A DNA stretch of 64,000 bases from Nocardia cyriacigeorgica (GTDB taxonomy: Bacteria > Actinomycetota > Actinomycetes > Mycobacteriales > Mycobacteriaceae), in contig NZ_VBUT01000011.1 in NCBI RefSeq assembly GCF_005863245.1, positions 1 through 64,000 of the forward strand, in the 5' to 3' direction. Below the pieces are notes generated by a model that made no database searches, was not told the DNA's origin, and was given only the letters and a program-made list of their open reading frames with translations. How positions within the stretch are numbered: position 1 is the stretch's first letter; the number at the start of each line of letters is the position of its first letter. Position numbers and translations under genes: made by a program. Shown piece by piece: positions 8,948 to 17,569 of the stretch.

Positions 8948-9871
8948 TCAGAAACCGAGCTTGCCCAGCTGTTTCGGGTCGCGCTGCCAGTCCTTGGCCA
9001 CCTTCACGTGCAGGTTCAGGTAGATGCGGGTGCCGAGGATGTGCTCGATCTGCTTGCGGGCATTGGTGCCGACCTCCTTCAGCCGCGCACCGCCCTTACC
9101 GATGACGATCGCCTTCTGGCTCGGCCGCTCCACGTACAGCAGCGCGTGCACATCCAGCATGTCCTCGCGGCCCTCGTACGGCAGGACTTCCTCGATCACG
9201 ACGGCCAGCGAATGCGGCAGCTCGTCGCGCACACCCTCGAGGGCCGCCTCACGAATGAGTTCGGCCATCAGGGTTTCCTCGGGCTCATCGGTCAGTTCGC
9301 CGTCGGGATAGAACGCCGGACCCTCCGGCATCTTCGACGCGATGACGTCGACCAGGACCTCGACCTGCTCACCCTTGACCGCCGACACGGGCACCACATC
9401 GGCGTCGGGCCCCAGCAGCTGCGACACCGCGAGCAGCTGCGCAGCGACCTGATCGCGGCTCACCTTGTCGATCTTGGTGACCACGCCGAGCACGGTCGTC
9501 TTCGGCGCCATCTGCTTGACCTGCTGCACGATCCAGCGGTCACCGGGGCCGATCTTTTCGTCGGCCGGGATGCACAGCGCGATCACGTCGACCTCGGAGT
9601 AGGTGTCGCGCACCAGATCGTTGAGCCGCTGGCCGAGCAGGGTGCGCGGGCGATGCAGGCCGGGAGTATCGACCAGGATCAGCTGGGTGTGCTCGCGATG
9701 CACGATCCCGCGGATGGTGTGGCGGGTGGTCTGCGGCCGCGAGGAGGTGATCGCGATCTTCGCGCCGACCAGCGCATTGGTCAGCGTCGATTTGCCGGTG
9801 TTCGGCCTGCCGACGAAACAGACGAATCCGGAACGGAATTCGTCCTTGCCGGAACCGGATCGGTCAGCCAC
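8948..9871 (-). CDS. era: GTPase Era, 30S ribosome assembly
   Basis: The protein has about 307 residues. The G domain has GRPNTGKST (21-29), DTPGLH and TKID, and the C-terminal KH domain has the IGKGG loop. Era binds the 3' end of 16S rRNA and acts in small-subunit maturation. The GTG at 9871 overlaps the stop of the upstream gene by 8 nt (GTGGCTGA), with a GAGG site just before it. It is the last gene of the phoH-ybeY-corC-cdd-like-era operon, an order also found in mycobacteria. Confidence 0.95.
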   Translation of the reverse strand: MADRSGSGKDEFRSGFVCFVGRPNTGKSTLTNALVGAKIAITSSRPQTTRHTIRGIVHREHTQLILVDTPGLHRPRTLLGQRLNDLVRDTYSEVDVIALCIPADEKIGPGDRWIVQQVKQMAPKTTVLGVVTKIDKVSRDQVAAQLLAVSQLLGPDADVVPVSAVKGEQVEVLVDVIASKMPEGPAFYPDGELTDEPEETLMAELIREAALEGVRDELPHSLAVVIEEVLPYEGREDMLDVHALLYVERPSQKAIVIGKGGARLKEVGTNARKQIEHILGTRIYLNLHVKVAKDWQRDPKQLGKLGF

Positions 9872-10214
9872 CCTGCACCTCGAAACCCTCGGCGATATCG
9901 AATACCGCACCCGCGCGGTCGGTGAAGACGATCCGCGCCTGCGCCGACACCTCGCGCACCGCGGTCACCCCCGGATCGGAGAACTTGCCGCCGACCACCA
10001 CGGCCGCTTCGAAACCCTCCGCGCCGCTGGAGATCGCGGCGGCGACCGCGGCCTGCAATGCGGTGAGCCGCAACGCGTCCAGTCTCACCTCGCCCGCGGC
10101 GTAGGTGCGCCCGTCGCTGTCGCGGACGGCGGCGCCGCTCGAGCCTTCGGTGCGAGCCATGGCGCCACGCGCCAGCACCAGCAGCTTGTTGTCCTCGGCA
10201 TCCAGTTCAGTCAT
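9864..10214 (-). CDS. Cytidine deaminase-like protein lacking zinc ligands (Rv2365c type)
   Basis: The protein has 116 residues with the general pattern of a small cytidine deaminase (GAAVRDSDGRTY, then a helix, then VVVGG). The expected C/HAE motif is replaced by T-A-L-Q-A-A and no PCxxC is present, so zinc-dependent deaminase activity is unlikely. It overlaps the upstream corC-like stop by 8 nt (ATGACTGA) and its own stop overlaps era. The long upstream extension of the frame is antiparallel composition within corC and is not included. The conserved position suggests a role tied to ribosome assembly rather than nucleotide salvage (inference). Confidence 0.8.
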   Translation of the reverse strand: MTELDAEDNKLLVLARGAMARTEGSSGAAVRDSDGRTYAAGEVRLDALRLTALQAAVAAAISSGAEGFEAAVVVGGKFSDPGVTAVREVSAQARIVFTDRAGAVFDIAEGFEVQGG

Positions 10215-11541
10215 TCGGTGTCTCCTGTTCGTCTCGGCCGGCCGGGATCGCCCCGGCCGCGCCGTTACCGTTCGATGCCGTCTCGCCGTCGACCGCCCGG
10301 CTGACCACCACCGTGTGCACGCGCACCCGGCCCCGGGTATCGGGTCCGCCTTCGCCACGCAATTGCAAGCCGTGGGCAGTGATCTCCGAACCGGGCAACG
10401 GGACCCGGCCGAGCTCATGGGCGAGCAGCCCGCCGACGGTGTCGACATCCTCTTCGTCGATCTCGAGGCCGTACAGTTCGCCGAGATCCTCGATCGACAG
10501 CCGCGCCGACACCCGGTAGCGGTCGTCGTCGAGCTTCTCGATGGGCGGGGTCTCGTCGGTGTCGTATTCGTCGGCGATCTCACCGACGATCTCCTCCAGC
10601 ACATCCTCGATGGTGACCAGGCCTGCGATACCGCCGTATTCGTCGACCAGTAGCGCCATATGGTTGCGGCGGCGCTGCATCTCGTCCAGCAGGGCGTCCA
10701 GCGGTTTGGAATCGGGCATGAACACCGCGGGCCGCATCACCTCGCGCACCAGCACGGTGCGGCCGCGATCGCCGTACTGCACAAGATCTTTCAGATAGAC
10801 GACGCCGAGAATGTCGTCGACGTTGGCGCCGATCACCGGGATCCGCGAGTGGCCGCTGCGCACCGCGAGCGAGGTGGCCTGCGCGGCCGTCTTGTCCTGT
10901 TCGATCCACACCATCTCGGTGCGCGGCACCATCACCGCCCTGGCCGCGGTGTCGCCGAGCTCGAATACCGACTGGATCATCCGGCGCTCGTCATCGGCGA
11001 CGACGCCGCGCTCGCGGGCCATATCGACCACCTCGCGCAGTTCGATTTCCGAGGCGAACGGGCCGTTGCGGAAACCTTTACCCGGGGTGATCGCATTACC
11101 GATGAGGATCAGCAGCCTGCTGACCGGGCCGAGCAGCGCGCCGATGAACTGCAACGGCAACGCCGCGGCCAGCGCGATCGAATAGGCGTGCTGGCGGCCG
11201 AGGGTGCGCGGGCCGACCCCGATCACCACGTAATCGACCAGCACCATGATGACGGCGGTCAGCAGCAGCGCCATCCCGTCGGACAACATGGTGGCCAGCG
11301 CGGCCGCGAGCAGCACCGTCGCGGTGATCTCGCACAGGATGCGCAGCAGCACCATGAGATTCACATAGCGCGGCCGGTCGTCGACGATGCGGCTCAACCG
11401 CGCGGCGCCCGCCCGTTCGGCGCGCACCATATCGTCGAGGCGAGCAGGGGAAATCGTGTTCAGCGCGGAGTCGACGGCAGCGAACACACCACCGACGGGG
11501 ACCAGCAGGACCGCCAGGACGATCAGAGTCAGCGCGTTCAC
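10207..11541 (-). CDS. CNNM/CorC-HlyC family membrane protein with CBS pair
   Basis: The protein has 444 residues. It has an N-terminal CNNM (DUF21) domain with about four hydrophobic helices in residues 1-150, two CBS domains (about 200-325) and a C-terminal CorC_HlyC domain. The family is linked to magnesium/cobalt efflux or homeostasis; the older name 'hemolysin' is not supported by function. The GTG start forms a GTGA overlap with the ybeY stop. Its place inside the ybeY-era operon is conserved in mycobacteria (Rv2366c). Confidence 0.92.
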   Translation of the reverse strand: MNALTLIVLAVLLVPVGGVFAAVDSALNTISPARLDDMVRAERAGAARLSRIVDDRPRYVNLMVLLRILCEITATVLLAAALATMLSDGMALLLTAVIMVLVDYVVIGVGPRTLGRQHAYSIALAAALPLQFIGALLGPVSRLLILIGNAITPGKGFRNGPFASEIELREVVDMARERGVVADDERRMIQSVFELGDTAARAVMVPRTEMVWIEQDKTAAQATSLAVRSGHSRIPVIGANVDDILGVVYLKDLVQYGDRGRTVLVREVMRPAVFMPDSKPLDALLDEMQRRRNHMALLVDEYGGIAGLVTIEDVLEEIVGEIADEYDTDETPPIEKLDDDRYRVSARLSIEDLGELYGLEIDEEDVDTVGGLLAHELGRVPLPGSEITAHGLQLRGEGGPDTRGRVRVHTVVVSRAVDGETASNGNGAAGAIPAGRDEQETPND

Positions 11542-12086
11542 GCCTGAGCATCACCCGGCGTCGTGAAGCCCGCTTTCCCCAGCAGGCGGGCGTCGCGTTC
11601 GGCGAGTTCGGCGCGGCGCCTGGCCTCACGCAGGCTCTCGTACCACTCCTCGAGCAGCCGGGCCTGTAGCGCGAACATCTCCTTCTCCTCCTCCGGCTCG
11701 GCGTGGTCGTAGCCGAGCAGGTGCAGCACACCGTGCACGGTGAGCAGCGCGAGTTCGTGATCGAGGGAATGGCCGGCCTTGCGTGCCTGGCCGAGCGCGA
11801 ATTCGGGGCACAGCACGATATCGCCGAGCATGGAGGGGCCGGGTTCGGGACTGTCGGGCCGCCCGCCCGGCTCGAGCTCGTCCATCGGGAACGACATCAC
11901 GTCGGTCGGGCCTGGCAGGTCCATCCAGCGCATGTGCAGGTCGGCCATGGTGTCGAGATCGACGAGCACCATGGACAGCTCCGCGGCCGGGTGCACATCC
12001 ATTCGCGCGATCACGAACCGTGCGACACCGACCAGATCTTCCTCGGGCACGTCCATGCCCGACTCGTTAGCGATCTCGATACTCAC
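11538..12086 (-). CDS. ybeY: Endoribonuclease YbeY, rRNA maturation
   Basis: The protein has 182 residues. The zinc motif is complete: HGVLHLLGYDH with His118, His122 and His128, preceded by TDVMSFP and GDI blocks. YbeY takes part in 16S rRNA 3' processing and 70S quality control. The C-terminus carries about 30 extra Ala/Arg-rich residues. The start is GTG with a poor ribosome site. The gene lies 65 bp after phoH and overlaps corC by 4 nt. Confidence 0.95.
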   Translation of the reverse strand: MSIEIANESGMDVPEEDLVGVARFVIARMDVHPAAELSMVLVDLDTMADLHMRWMDLPGPTDVMSFPMDELEPGGRPDSPEPGPSMLGDIVLCPEFALGQARKAGHSLDHELALLTVHGVLHLLGYDHAEPEEEKEMFALQARLLEEWYESLREARRRAELAERDARLLGKAGFTTPGDAQA

Positions 12087-12151
12087 CAGGTCAGCCTAAT
12101 GGGTGCGGCCGGTCACCGTCCGACCGCAACCCCGCGAGGTGTGCGAGACGT

Positions 12152-13258
12152 TCAGCGGCGTCCGGTGCGGTTGGCGGCGCGGCGCTGGGCCCGGTTGCCC
12201 GGCATGTGCGGGCCGACCGGGCGGGTTTCGGCCTCGAAGCGGTCGTAGGCGTCGACGATGTCGGAGACCAGGCGGTGCCGGACGACGTCGCTGCTGGTGA
12301 GCTCCGCGAAATGGATGTCCTCGATCTCGGTGAGGATCTCACTGGCCGCTCGCAGCCCGGAACGCGAGCCGTTGGGCAGGTCGACCTGCGTGACGTCACC
12401 GGTGACCACGATCTTCGACCCGAAGCCGAGCCTGGTCAGGAACATCTTCATCTGCTCGGCCGTGGTGTTCTGCGCCTCGTCCAGGATGATGAACGAATCG
12501 TTCAGCGTCCGACCGCGCATGTACGCCAGGGGCGCGACCTCGATGACGCCCGCCGCCATCAGCTTCGGGATGGCTTCCGGATCCATCATGTCGTGCAGCG
12601 CGTCGTAGAGCGGGCGCAGGTACGGGTCGATCTTCTCGTTGAGGGTGCCGGGCAGGAAGCCGAGGCGTTCGCCCGCCTCGACGGCCGGGCGGGTGAGGAT
12701 GATGCGGTTGACCTGCTTGGACTGCAACGCCTGCACGGCCTTGGCCATGGCGAGGTAGGTCTTGCCGGTGCCTGCCGGGCCGATGCCGAACACGATGGTG
12801 TTGGCGTCGATGGCGTCGACGTAGCGCTTCTGGTTGAGCGTCTTGGGGCGGATGGTCTTGCCGCGCCGGGACAGGATGTCGAGGCTGAGCACCTCGGCGG
12901 GCGATTCGGCGGTGCCCTCGGTGAGCATGGACACGGTGTGGCGCACGGCCTCGGGGGTGACCACGCGGTTGCGGCCGGTCAGCGCGACGAGCTGTTCGAC
13001 GACCCGCTCGGCCAGCGCCACGTCGGCGGCCTTGCCGGTGAGGGTGACGGAGTTGCCGCGCACGTGGATGTCGGCGTCGAGCAGCTCTTCGAGTTCACGC
13101 AGATTCTGGTCGGCCGATCCGAGGAACGGGAAAACGGACTCCGGTGCGAGTTCGATACTGGAACGTACGGTGCGTGCCGCGGGACCCGTGCTGCCGATGT
13201 CTGCACCGTTGCCGGCCGCGGGGGTCGCCGGGTCGCCGATCTCACCTTGGGTTCTCAC
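12152..13258 (-). CDS. phoH: PhoH-like ATPase
   Basis: The protein has 368 residues. It has a KH-like N-terminal part (about 35-110), then the PhoH P-loop GIGPAGTGKT at 158-167, and later ILDEAQNTT (Walker B) and VTGD-QVDLP blocks. PhoH proteins are RNA-linked ATPases usually encoded beside ybeY. The GTG start at 13258 has an AAGG site 9 nt upstream. It heads the operon ending with era. The tail is Arg-rich (PGNRAQRRAANRTGRR). Confidence 0.95.
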   Translation of the reverse strand: MRTQGEIGDPATPAAGNGADIGSTGPAARTVRSSIELAPESVFPFLGSADQNLRELEELLDADIHVRGNSVTLTGKAADVALAERVVEQLVALTGRNRVVTPEAVRHTVSMLTEGTAESPAEVLSLDILSRRGKTIRPKTLNQKRYVDAIDANTIVFGIGPAGTGKTYLAMAKAVQALQSKQVNRIILTRPAVEAGERLGFLPGTLNEKIDPYLRPLYDALHDMMDPEAIPKLMAAGVIEVAPLAYMRGRTLNDSFIILDEAQNTTAEQMKMFLTRLGFGSKIVVTGDVTQVDLPNGSRSGLRAASEILTEIEDIHFAELTSSDVVRHRLVSDIVDAYDRFEAETRPVGPHMPGNRAQRRAANRTGRR

Positions 13259-13703
13259 GTAGTGGCCTTAGCCTGCTTTCCGGTCTCGGAGCCGTCGCAT
13301 CACCTGCCCCGCACCGTGCTGACCACCGCCCGTTCGGCGGCATCGACCCTGCTCCGGCGCGGTGGAGATAATGCGCTGTGGATGCTCCGAGTTTAACGCG
13401 CGGCACCGACAGCCGCCCACCGATTATGCGGGCGCGAGCTGCCCTCGGGCGTCCTACCAGCAACTATGGTGATGCTCCCCGGGATTGGGTAGAGGTCTCC
13501 GCGGCACCTGCCTCAGCGCCGCCAGTACAGCGGCAGTCACGACTCGGCCGCCTGCCCGCTCCGGTGCTCGCGGGATCCGGGTCGCCGAGGCGCTCGCGCA
13601 CGGCGACGTCGGCCTGGCGCTGCCGGTCCTGGCACGCGGAGAAGTGGCGGCAAACACCCAGGTCGGGTGCGCCGGCGCGGACCGGCACGGGCACACTGGA
13701 GCG
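13259..13703. other. Divergent intergenic region between phoH and hemW
   Basis: The 445-bp region has no convincing gene. It must hold both divergent promoters; A/T-richer patches occur near 13370-13400 and 13425-13475, but I see no clear -35/-10 pair. Open frames here have antiparallel-shadow composition. By comparison with M. tuberculosis this is one edge of an inverted block. Confidence 0.6.
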
Positions 13704-14912
13704 GTGAGTTCCCCCGCTTCCACCGCACCGCACACCGACGCCTCCGTCCCGGTGCTGCGCGATTTCGGTGGCGGGCCGTTCGGCATCTACGTGCACGTGC
13801 CGTTCTGCGCGACCCGTTGCGGGTATTGCGACTTCAACACCTACACCGCCGGTGAGCTGGGCAGTTCCTCATCGCCACAGTCCTGGATGACGGCCCTGCG
13901 CGGCGAGCTCGCGACGGCGGCGCGGGAGTTCGCCGCATTGCCGAGCGCCACCCCTGAGGTTTCCACCGTGTTCGTCGGCGGGGGCACACCCTCGTTGCTC
14001 GGTGGCGACGGATTAGCCGAGGTGCTCGACGCCGTGCGCGCCGAGTTCGCGCTGGCCGCCGACGCGGAGATCACCACCGAATCCAATCCCGAGTCGACCT
14101 CGCCCGCGTTCTTCGAGCGGATCCGCTCGGCCGGTTACACCCGCGTCTCGCTGGGCATGCAGTCCGCTGCCCAGCACGTGCTCGCCGTCCTCGACCGCAC
14201 CCACACGCCGGGCCGGGCGGTCGCCGCCGCGAAAGAGGCACGCGCGGCCGGGTTCGACCACGTCAACCTCGACCTGATCTACGGCACCCCCGGCGAACGC
14301 GACAGCGACCTGGACGCGAGCATCGACGCCGTCCTGGAAGCGGGCGTCGACCACGTCTCCGCATACTCGCTCATCGTCGAGGACGGCACCGCCCTGGCCC
14401 GCCGCGTCCGCCGCGGCGAACTACCCGCCCCCGACGACGACGTCCTCGCCGCCCGCTACGAACGCCTCGACGCGCGGCTCAATGCCGCAGGCCTGACCTG
14501 GTACGAGGTCTCGAACTGGGCCGCCTCCGACGCCGCCCGCTGCCGCCACAACCTCGGATACTGGGACGGCGGCGACTGGCTCGGCGCCGGACCCGGCGCA
14601 CACAGCCACCTCGGCGGGGTGCGCTGGTGGAACGTCAAACACCCGGCGCGGTACGCCGATCGCGTGGCCGAAGGCGGATTGCCCGCCGCCGGTTGGGAAT
14701 CGCTCACCGACGACGAGCGCTACCTGGAGCGGATCATGCTCACCGTCCGATTGCGCACCGGATTGCCGATGGCGGACCTGAACCCGGCCGGTATCGCGGC
14801 GGCGGAGCAGATCATCGCGGACGGGCGCGCCGAATTGCGCGGTGATCACCTGGTGCTCACCGATCAGGGGCGGCTGCTGGCCGACGGTGTGGTGCGCGAT
14901 CTGGTGGGGTGA
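13704..14912 (+). CDS. hemW: HemW-type radical SAM heme chaperone (formerly HemN-like)
   Basis: The protein has about 402 residues from the GTG at 13704. The radical-SAM cluster motif is C35-x3-C39-x2-C42 within the IYVHVPFC block, followed by GGGTPS. The missing N-terminal Cys of true HemN and the family length point to HemW, which transfers heme, rather than coproporphyrinogen dehydrogenase. A longer in-frame start at 13485 would add 73 residues of low-quality sequence. The GGAG before the GTG is only 2 nt away, so the exact start is uncertain. The stop is convergent with the next gene, 15 bp apart. Confidence 0.9.
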   Translation: MSSPASTAPHTDASVPVLRDFGGGPFGIYVHVPFCATRCGYCDFNTYTAGELGSSSSPQSWMTALRGELATAAREFAALPSATPEVSTVFVGGGTPSLLGGDGLAEVLDAVRAEFALAADAEITTESNPESTSPAFFERIRSAGYTRVSLGMQSAAQHVLAVLDRTHTPGRAVAAAKEARAAGFDHVNLDLIYGTPGERDSDLDASIDAVLEAGVDHVSAYSLIVEDGTALARRVRRGELPAPDDDVLAARYERLDARLNAAGLTWYEVSNWAASDAARCRHNLGYWDGGDWLGAGPGAHSHLGGVRWWNVKHPARYADRVAEGGLPAAGWESLTDDERYLERIMLTVRLRTGLPMADLNPAGIAAAEQIIADGRAELRGDHLVLTDQGRLLADGVVRDLVG

Positions 14913-14927
14913 GCAGACAGCCCCAGG

Positions 14928-15572
14928 TCAGCCGGTGATAGCCATGCATGCCGCAATGATGGGGACGCCGACCAGGAAGAACATCGCTATCACCGATATC
15001 GGGAGCGCAAACCAAAATCCAGGTGTGCGGCGTTGCTGCCCGGGCTCCAATCCACCCCTGAGCGTCGCCACAGCGGGCGCCGAATAGTACGTGTGAGTGC
15101 TGTGGTCCGGCGCCACCGGAAGCATCGCGTCCGCATGGCCGTAATCCTCACCCATCCCTGTGAGTCCCATCCATGGTGCGATCGCAGCGCCTCGGCAGCA
15201 TACTCGCACGTGATATAGACCGGGCGGCAGAGGTATATGCGTTGTACCCCACTCGATGCCAGGCCATTCCTGTCCATTGACAAAGACTTTGGGGCCGGAA
15301 AAGCGAGTCAACAGGCTGGCGGGCATCGCCCACCACGGGTACTGCACATGCACAGTGACACCTGTAGGCCCCGGTTCCGGAACATAATGCGGCATAGGCC
15401 GATCGAGAAAATGCAGATACGGCTGCGAGAAATCCGGTGGAAGGAGTGCCTGGTTGTACGCAGGCATTTCCCCCGGCCGACCCGGCAATGGGAGCGGCGG
15501 AACGCGCTGCGGGGGCGGGGAAAACGGCATCGGCGGCGCAGGTATGCGGCGGCCGGGATCAAAATTGTTCAC
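14928..15572 (-). CDS. Proline-rich C-tail-anchored membrane protein of the T7SS-like module
   Basis: I do not recognise a named family. From the GTG at 15572 the protein is about 214 residues. It has a Pro-rich N-terminus (about 10-45), a central beta-rich part with a YHVRVCCRG segment resembling PEGA-like surface domains, and one TM helix near the C-terminus (about 190-210). An ATG at 15629 would overlap the preceding gene by 32 nt. It is last in a four-gene cluster with WXG and EspC-like proteins, so a role at the membrane for those secreted proteins is possible (inference). Confidence 0.65.
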   Translation of the reverse strand: MNNFDPGRRIPAPPMPFSPPPQRVPPLPLPGRPGEMPAYNQALLPPDFSQPYLHFLDRPMPHYVPEPGPTGVTVHVQYPWWAMPASLLTRFSGPKVFVNGQEWPGIEWGTTHIPLPPGLYHVRVCCRGAAIAPWMGLTGMGEDYGHADAMLPVAPDHSTHTYYSAPAVATLRGGLEPGQQRRTPGFWFALPISVIAMFFLVGVPIIAACMAITG

Positions 15573-15597
15573 AGGTCCTCGAGTCCATGCCGCCGGC

Positions 15598-16503
15598 TTA
15601 CGCCGGCGCTGCCTGCGGCTCAGCACCACCCGGCTCTTCGGTGCCGAGCAGCTCGGTGATGATCTTTCCGACGGCCACGCGGTACGGCAGCATATCGGTG
15701 CACGCCTTGGTCAGCTTCGCCATGAGCGCAGCGACTTTGACGCTTTCGGCGGTGATCCGGAAAAACGCCTGCGCCGCCACCAATGGCGCTGCGCTGCCGA
15801 GCGATAGTGCCAATTCGATGGTGTACCCGATCAACGCTCCGGCAAGGGCGGCAAGAACTTCGGACACCATGCTTCGAACCGCGTCGACAATCTTTGCCGT
15901 CTTTTCCACCATCGCCGCGAGCGCGGCCGCGACACCCGCTGCGCCACCGACCTGGTCGGAGAGCGTAGCCACGCGAGCTCGGTAGGCCTGGGCGGCAAGG
16001 CCATTCCACTCGGCGACCTCGGTATCCACTGCAGCCCGCCACGCCGCGCCGACCTCGGTCAATTCGGTGGAGATGTTCTTCCAGGTCTCCGCATAGGCCT
16101 CGACCATGTCCGCATTGCCCCACAAAGCATCCAGGCTCTTGCGTAGCGGCTCGACGTGCTCCAGCATCCAGCCGGCGATCTGCCCGCCGACGAATCCGAA
16201 CGGATCCGGGCCGATACTGGCGAGCGCGGCCCCAGCCGCGATGCCGCTGAATACCCCATCGACGATCTCGCCCTTGCGGACATGCGAAACGACTTTCCAA
16301 GAATCCGCGGCGACCGTCCCCTCGAGCACGCCCCACGGCCCGTCCTTACCCTCGAATCCCACATTCGAGAACAGGAAATTGGTCTCGGCGAAGTACTCGT
16401 CGCGGTAACCGGTGCCGTCGGCGATGAGTGGGTTCTTCGGTGCCGCAGCATCGTCGAATCCTGGGGTGTGCTCATTGATCCAGGTGCCGTACGGGGTGCT
16501 CAT
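15598..16503 (-). CDS. WXG100-superfamily-like protein
   Basis: The protein has 301 residues. Residues about 105-180 form predicted helices around a W-N-G motif (166-168), as in the hairpin of ESAT-6-like WXG100 proteins. A long hydrophobic helical region follows (about 185-250), so it may insert in a membrane or form a pore. No signal peptide is present. The start overlaps the stop of the EspC-like gene by 4 nt (ATGA). No ESX core gene (eccB-E, mycP) lies in the window, so secretion would need a remote ESX system (inference). Confidence 0.7.
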   Translation of the reverse strand: MSTPYGTWINEHTPGFDDAAAPKNPLIADGTGYRDEYFAETNFLFSNVGFEGKDGPWGVLEGTVAADSWKVVSHVRKGEIVDGVFSGIAAGAALASIGPDPFGFVGGQIAGWMLEHVEPLRKSLDALWGNADMVEAYAETWKNISTELTEVGAAWRAAVDTEVAEWNGLAAQAYRARVATLSDQVGGAAGVAAALAAMVEKTAKIVDAVRSMVSEVLAALAGALIGYTIELALSLGSAAPLVAAQAFFRITAESVKVAALMAKLTKACTDMLPYRVAVGKIITELLGTEEPGGAEPQAAPA

Positions 16504-16844
16504 CGTGAGGAGCCTCCCACGTCCTCGATCGGTCGACCCGCCTTGCCGATGGTCGTTCCGAGCGCCTTGTCGGCGCCCTCGAACGAGGCCGCATTCGATT
16601 CGAGTTTGCCCGGCACCGCGGACAGCTCAGTGGTGAGCTTGCGGATCGCGTCGACGGCGCCTTGATGATTGTCGTCGAGCAACATCTTGACCAGCGGGCG
16701 CGGATACATCCCGAACCCGTCGTCGGCGGCGGCGAGGTATTCCGCCGCCTGCAATGCCGATCGGGCGCGCTCGGCCAGCCCTTCCACACTGCGCGCATGG
16801 CGGCGCAGATCGTCGGGTTGAACGGCGAGGTTCGGCTGAGTCAT
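16500..16844 (-). CDS. EspC-like (DUF2580) type VII secretion-associated small protein
   Basis: The protein has 114 residues and is mostly helical, starting with a PDDLRRHARSVEGLAERA-type helix typical of DUF2580/EspC proteins, which are ESX substrates or partners. The ATG at 16844 starts one base after the stop of the YbaB-like gene; a frame extension to 16892 would overlap that gene. It is translationally linked on both sides. Confidence 0.75.
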   Translation of the reverse strand: MTQPNLAVQPDDLRRHARSVEGLAERARSALQAAEYLAAADDGFGMYPRPLVKMLLDDNHQGAVDAIRKLTTELSAVPGKLESNAASFEGADKALGTTIGKAGRPIEDVGGSSR

Positions 16845-16845
16845 C

Positions 16846-17325
16846 TCACACCAGCCAGTTCTTGCCGCGGTAGTACTGATCGTCCGGATCATCGGAGTCC
16901 GGTCCGATCAGGTCCTTCGGGTCGGTCGGTGCGGCGGGAGCTTCCGGCTCCGGTTCGGTGTCGTCGTCGGCGAAACGTTCCGCGTACTGCCCGATGATCC
17001 GGGCGCCTGCCTCGTCCTCGCCGACCACGTCCTGAACCGTCGCGGTGACTTCGCGGCGCAGGCGGGCCTGGGCGCGGTGCAGGCAGGTCATCAGCTCGGC
17101 CGACAGGGCGGCCGGTCCGACGCCGCGAATGCCGTCGGAGAAGCGGATATCGGTGGGCAGGCCGTTGCCGTCGACGGTCACGGTGACGCGCCCGCCGTCG
17201 GAGGTCTCGGTCACCGTCATGGCGGCCATCCGGCCGTGCAGGGCCTGATACTGCTGGGCCTTGCGCTCGAGGTTCTGCGCCCACTGGGTCAGGTCGTCGG
17301 CCGCCCGCGATGGGTCGTCGAACAT
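16846..17325 (-). CDS. YbaB/EbfC-family protein (EspL-like) of the T7SS-like module
   Basis: The protein has 159 residues. The core (about 20-105) has the YbaB pattern of a helix, a VTVTVDGNGLPTDI strand pair and a helix. An acidic Asp/Glu/Pro tail follows. YbaB-like proteins of this type (for example EspL) are encoded with ESX substrates. The ATG at 17325 has a strong GAGGGGGGA ribosome site. It is the first gene of the module and is divergent from hrcA. Confidence 0.8.
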   Translation of the reverse strand: MFDDPSRAADDLTQWAQNLERKAQQYQALHGRMAAMTVTETSDGGRVTVTVDGNGLPTDIRFSDGIRGVGPAALSAELMTCLHRAQARLRREVTATVQDVVGEDEAGARIIGQYAERFADDDTEPEPEAPAAPTDPKDLIGPDSDDPDDQYYRGKNWLV

Positions 17326-17569
17326 CCGGATCCCCCCTCTGTTCCGTGTCGTTGCGATGCGAGACGCCGGGCAAAATATCACGCTCGACACCTCGGCCGC
17401 CGAGTCGCCGGGAAGCACAGTGGTCGCCGCGCCGACGCGGGACCGGCTGCCGATTGCGCCTGCCCACTAAAATGGATGGGTGAGGTCCGGCGGAAGCCGG
17501 CCGGGCCCAGTATGGTGGCGCGCTGAACGGCCGCGACTGCGTGCCCACGCGAGCGAGGAGGTGGGGCCG

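Noticed and set aside
13485..13703. N-terminal extension of hemW from the ATG at 13485
   Set aside because: The extra 73 residues have no resemblance to HemW and shadow-like composition; the GTG at 13704 gives the normal length.
17326..17569. CIRCE operator before hrcA
   Set aside because: No TTAGCACTC-N9-GAGTGCTAA-like dyad is visible.
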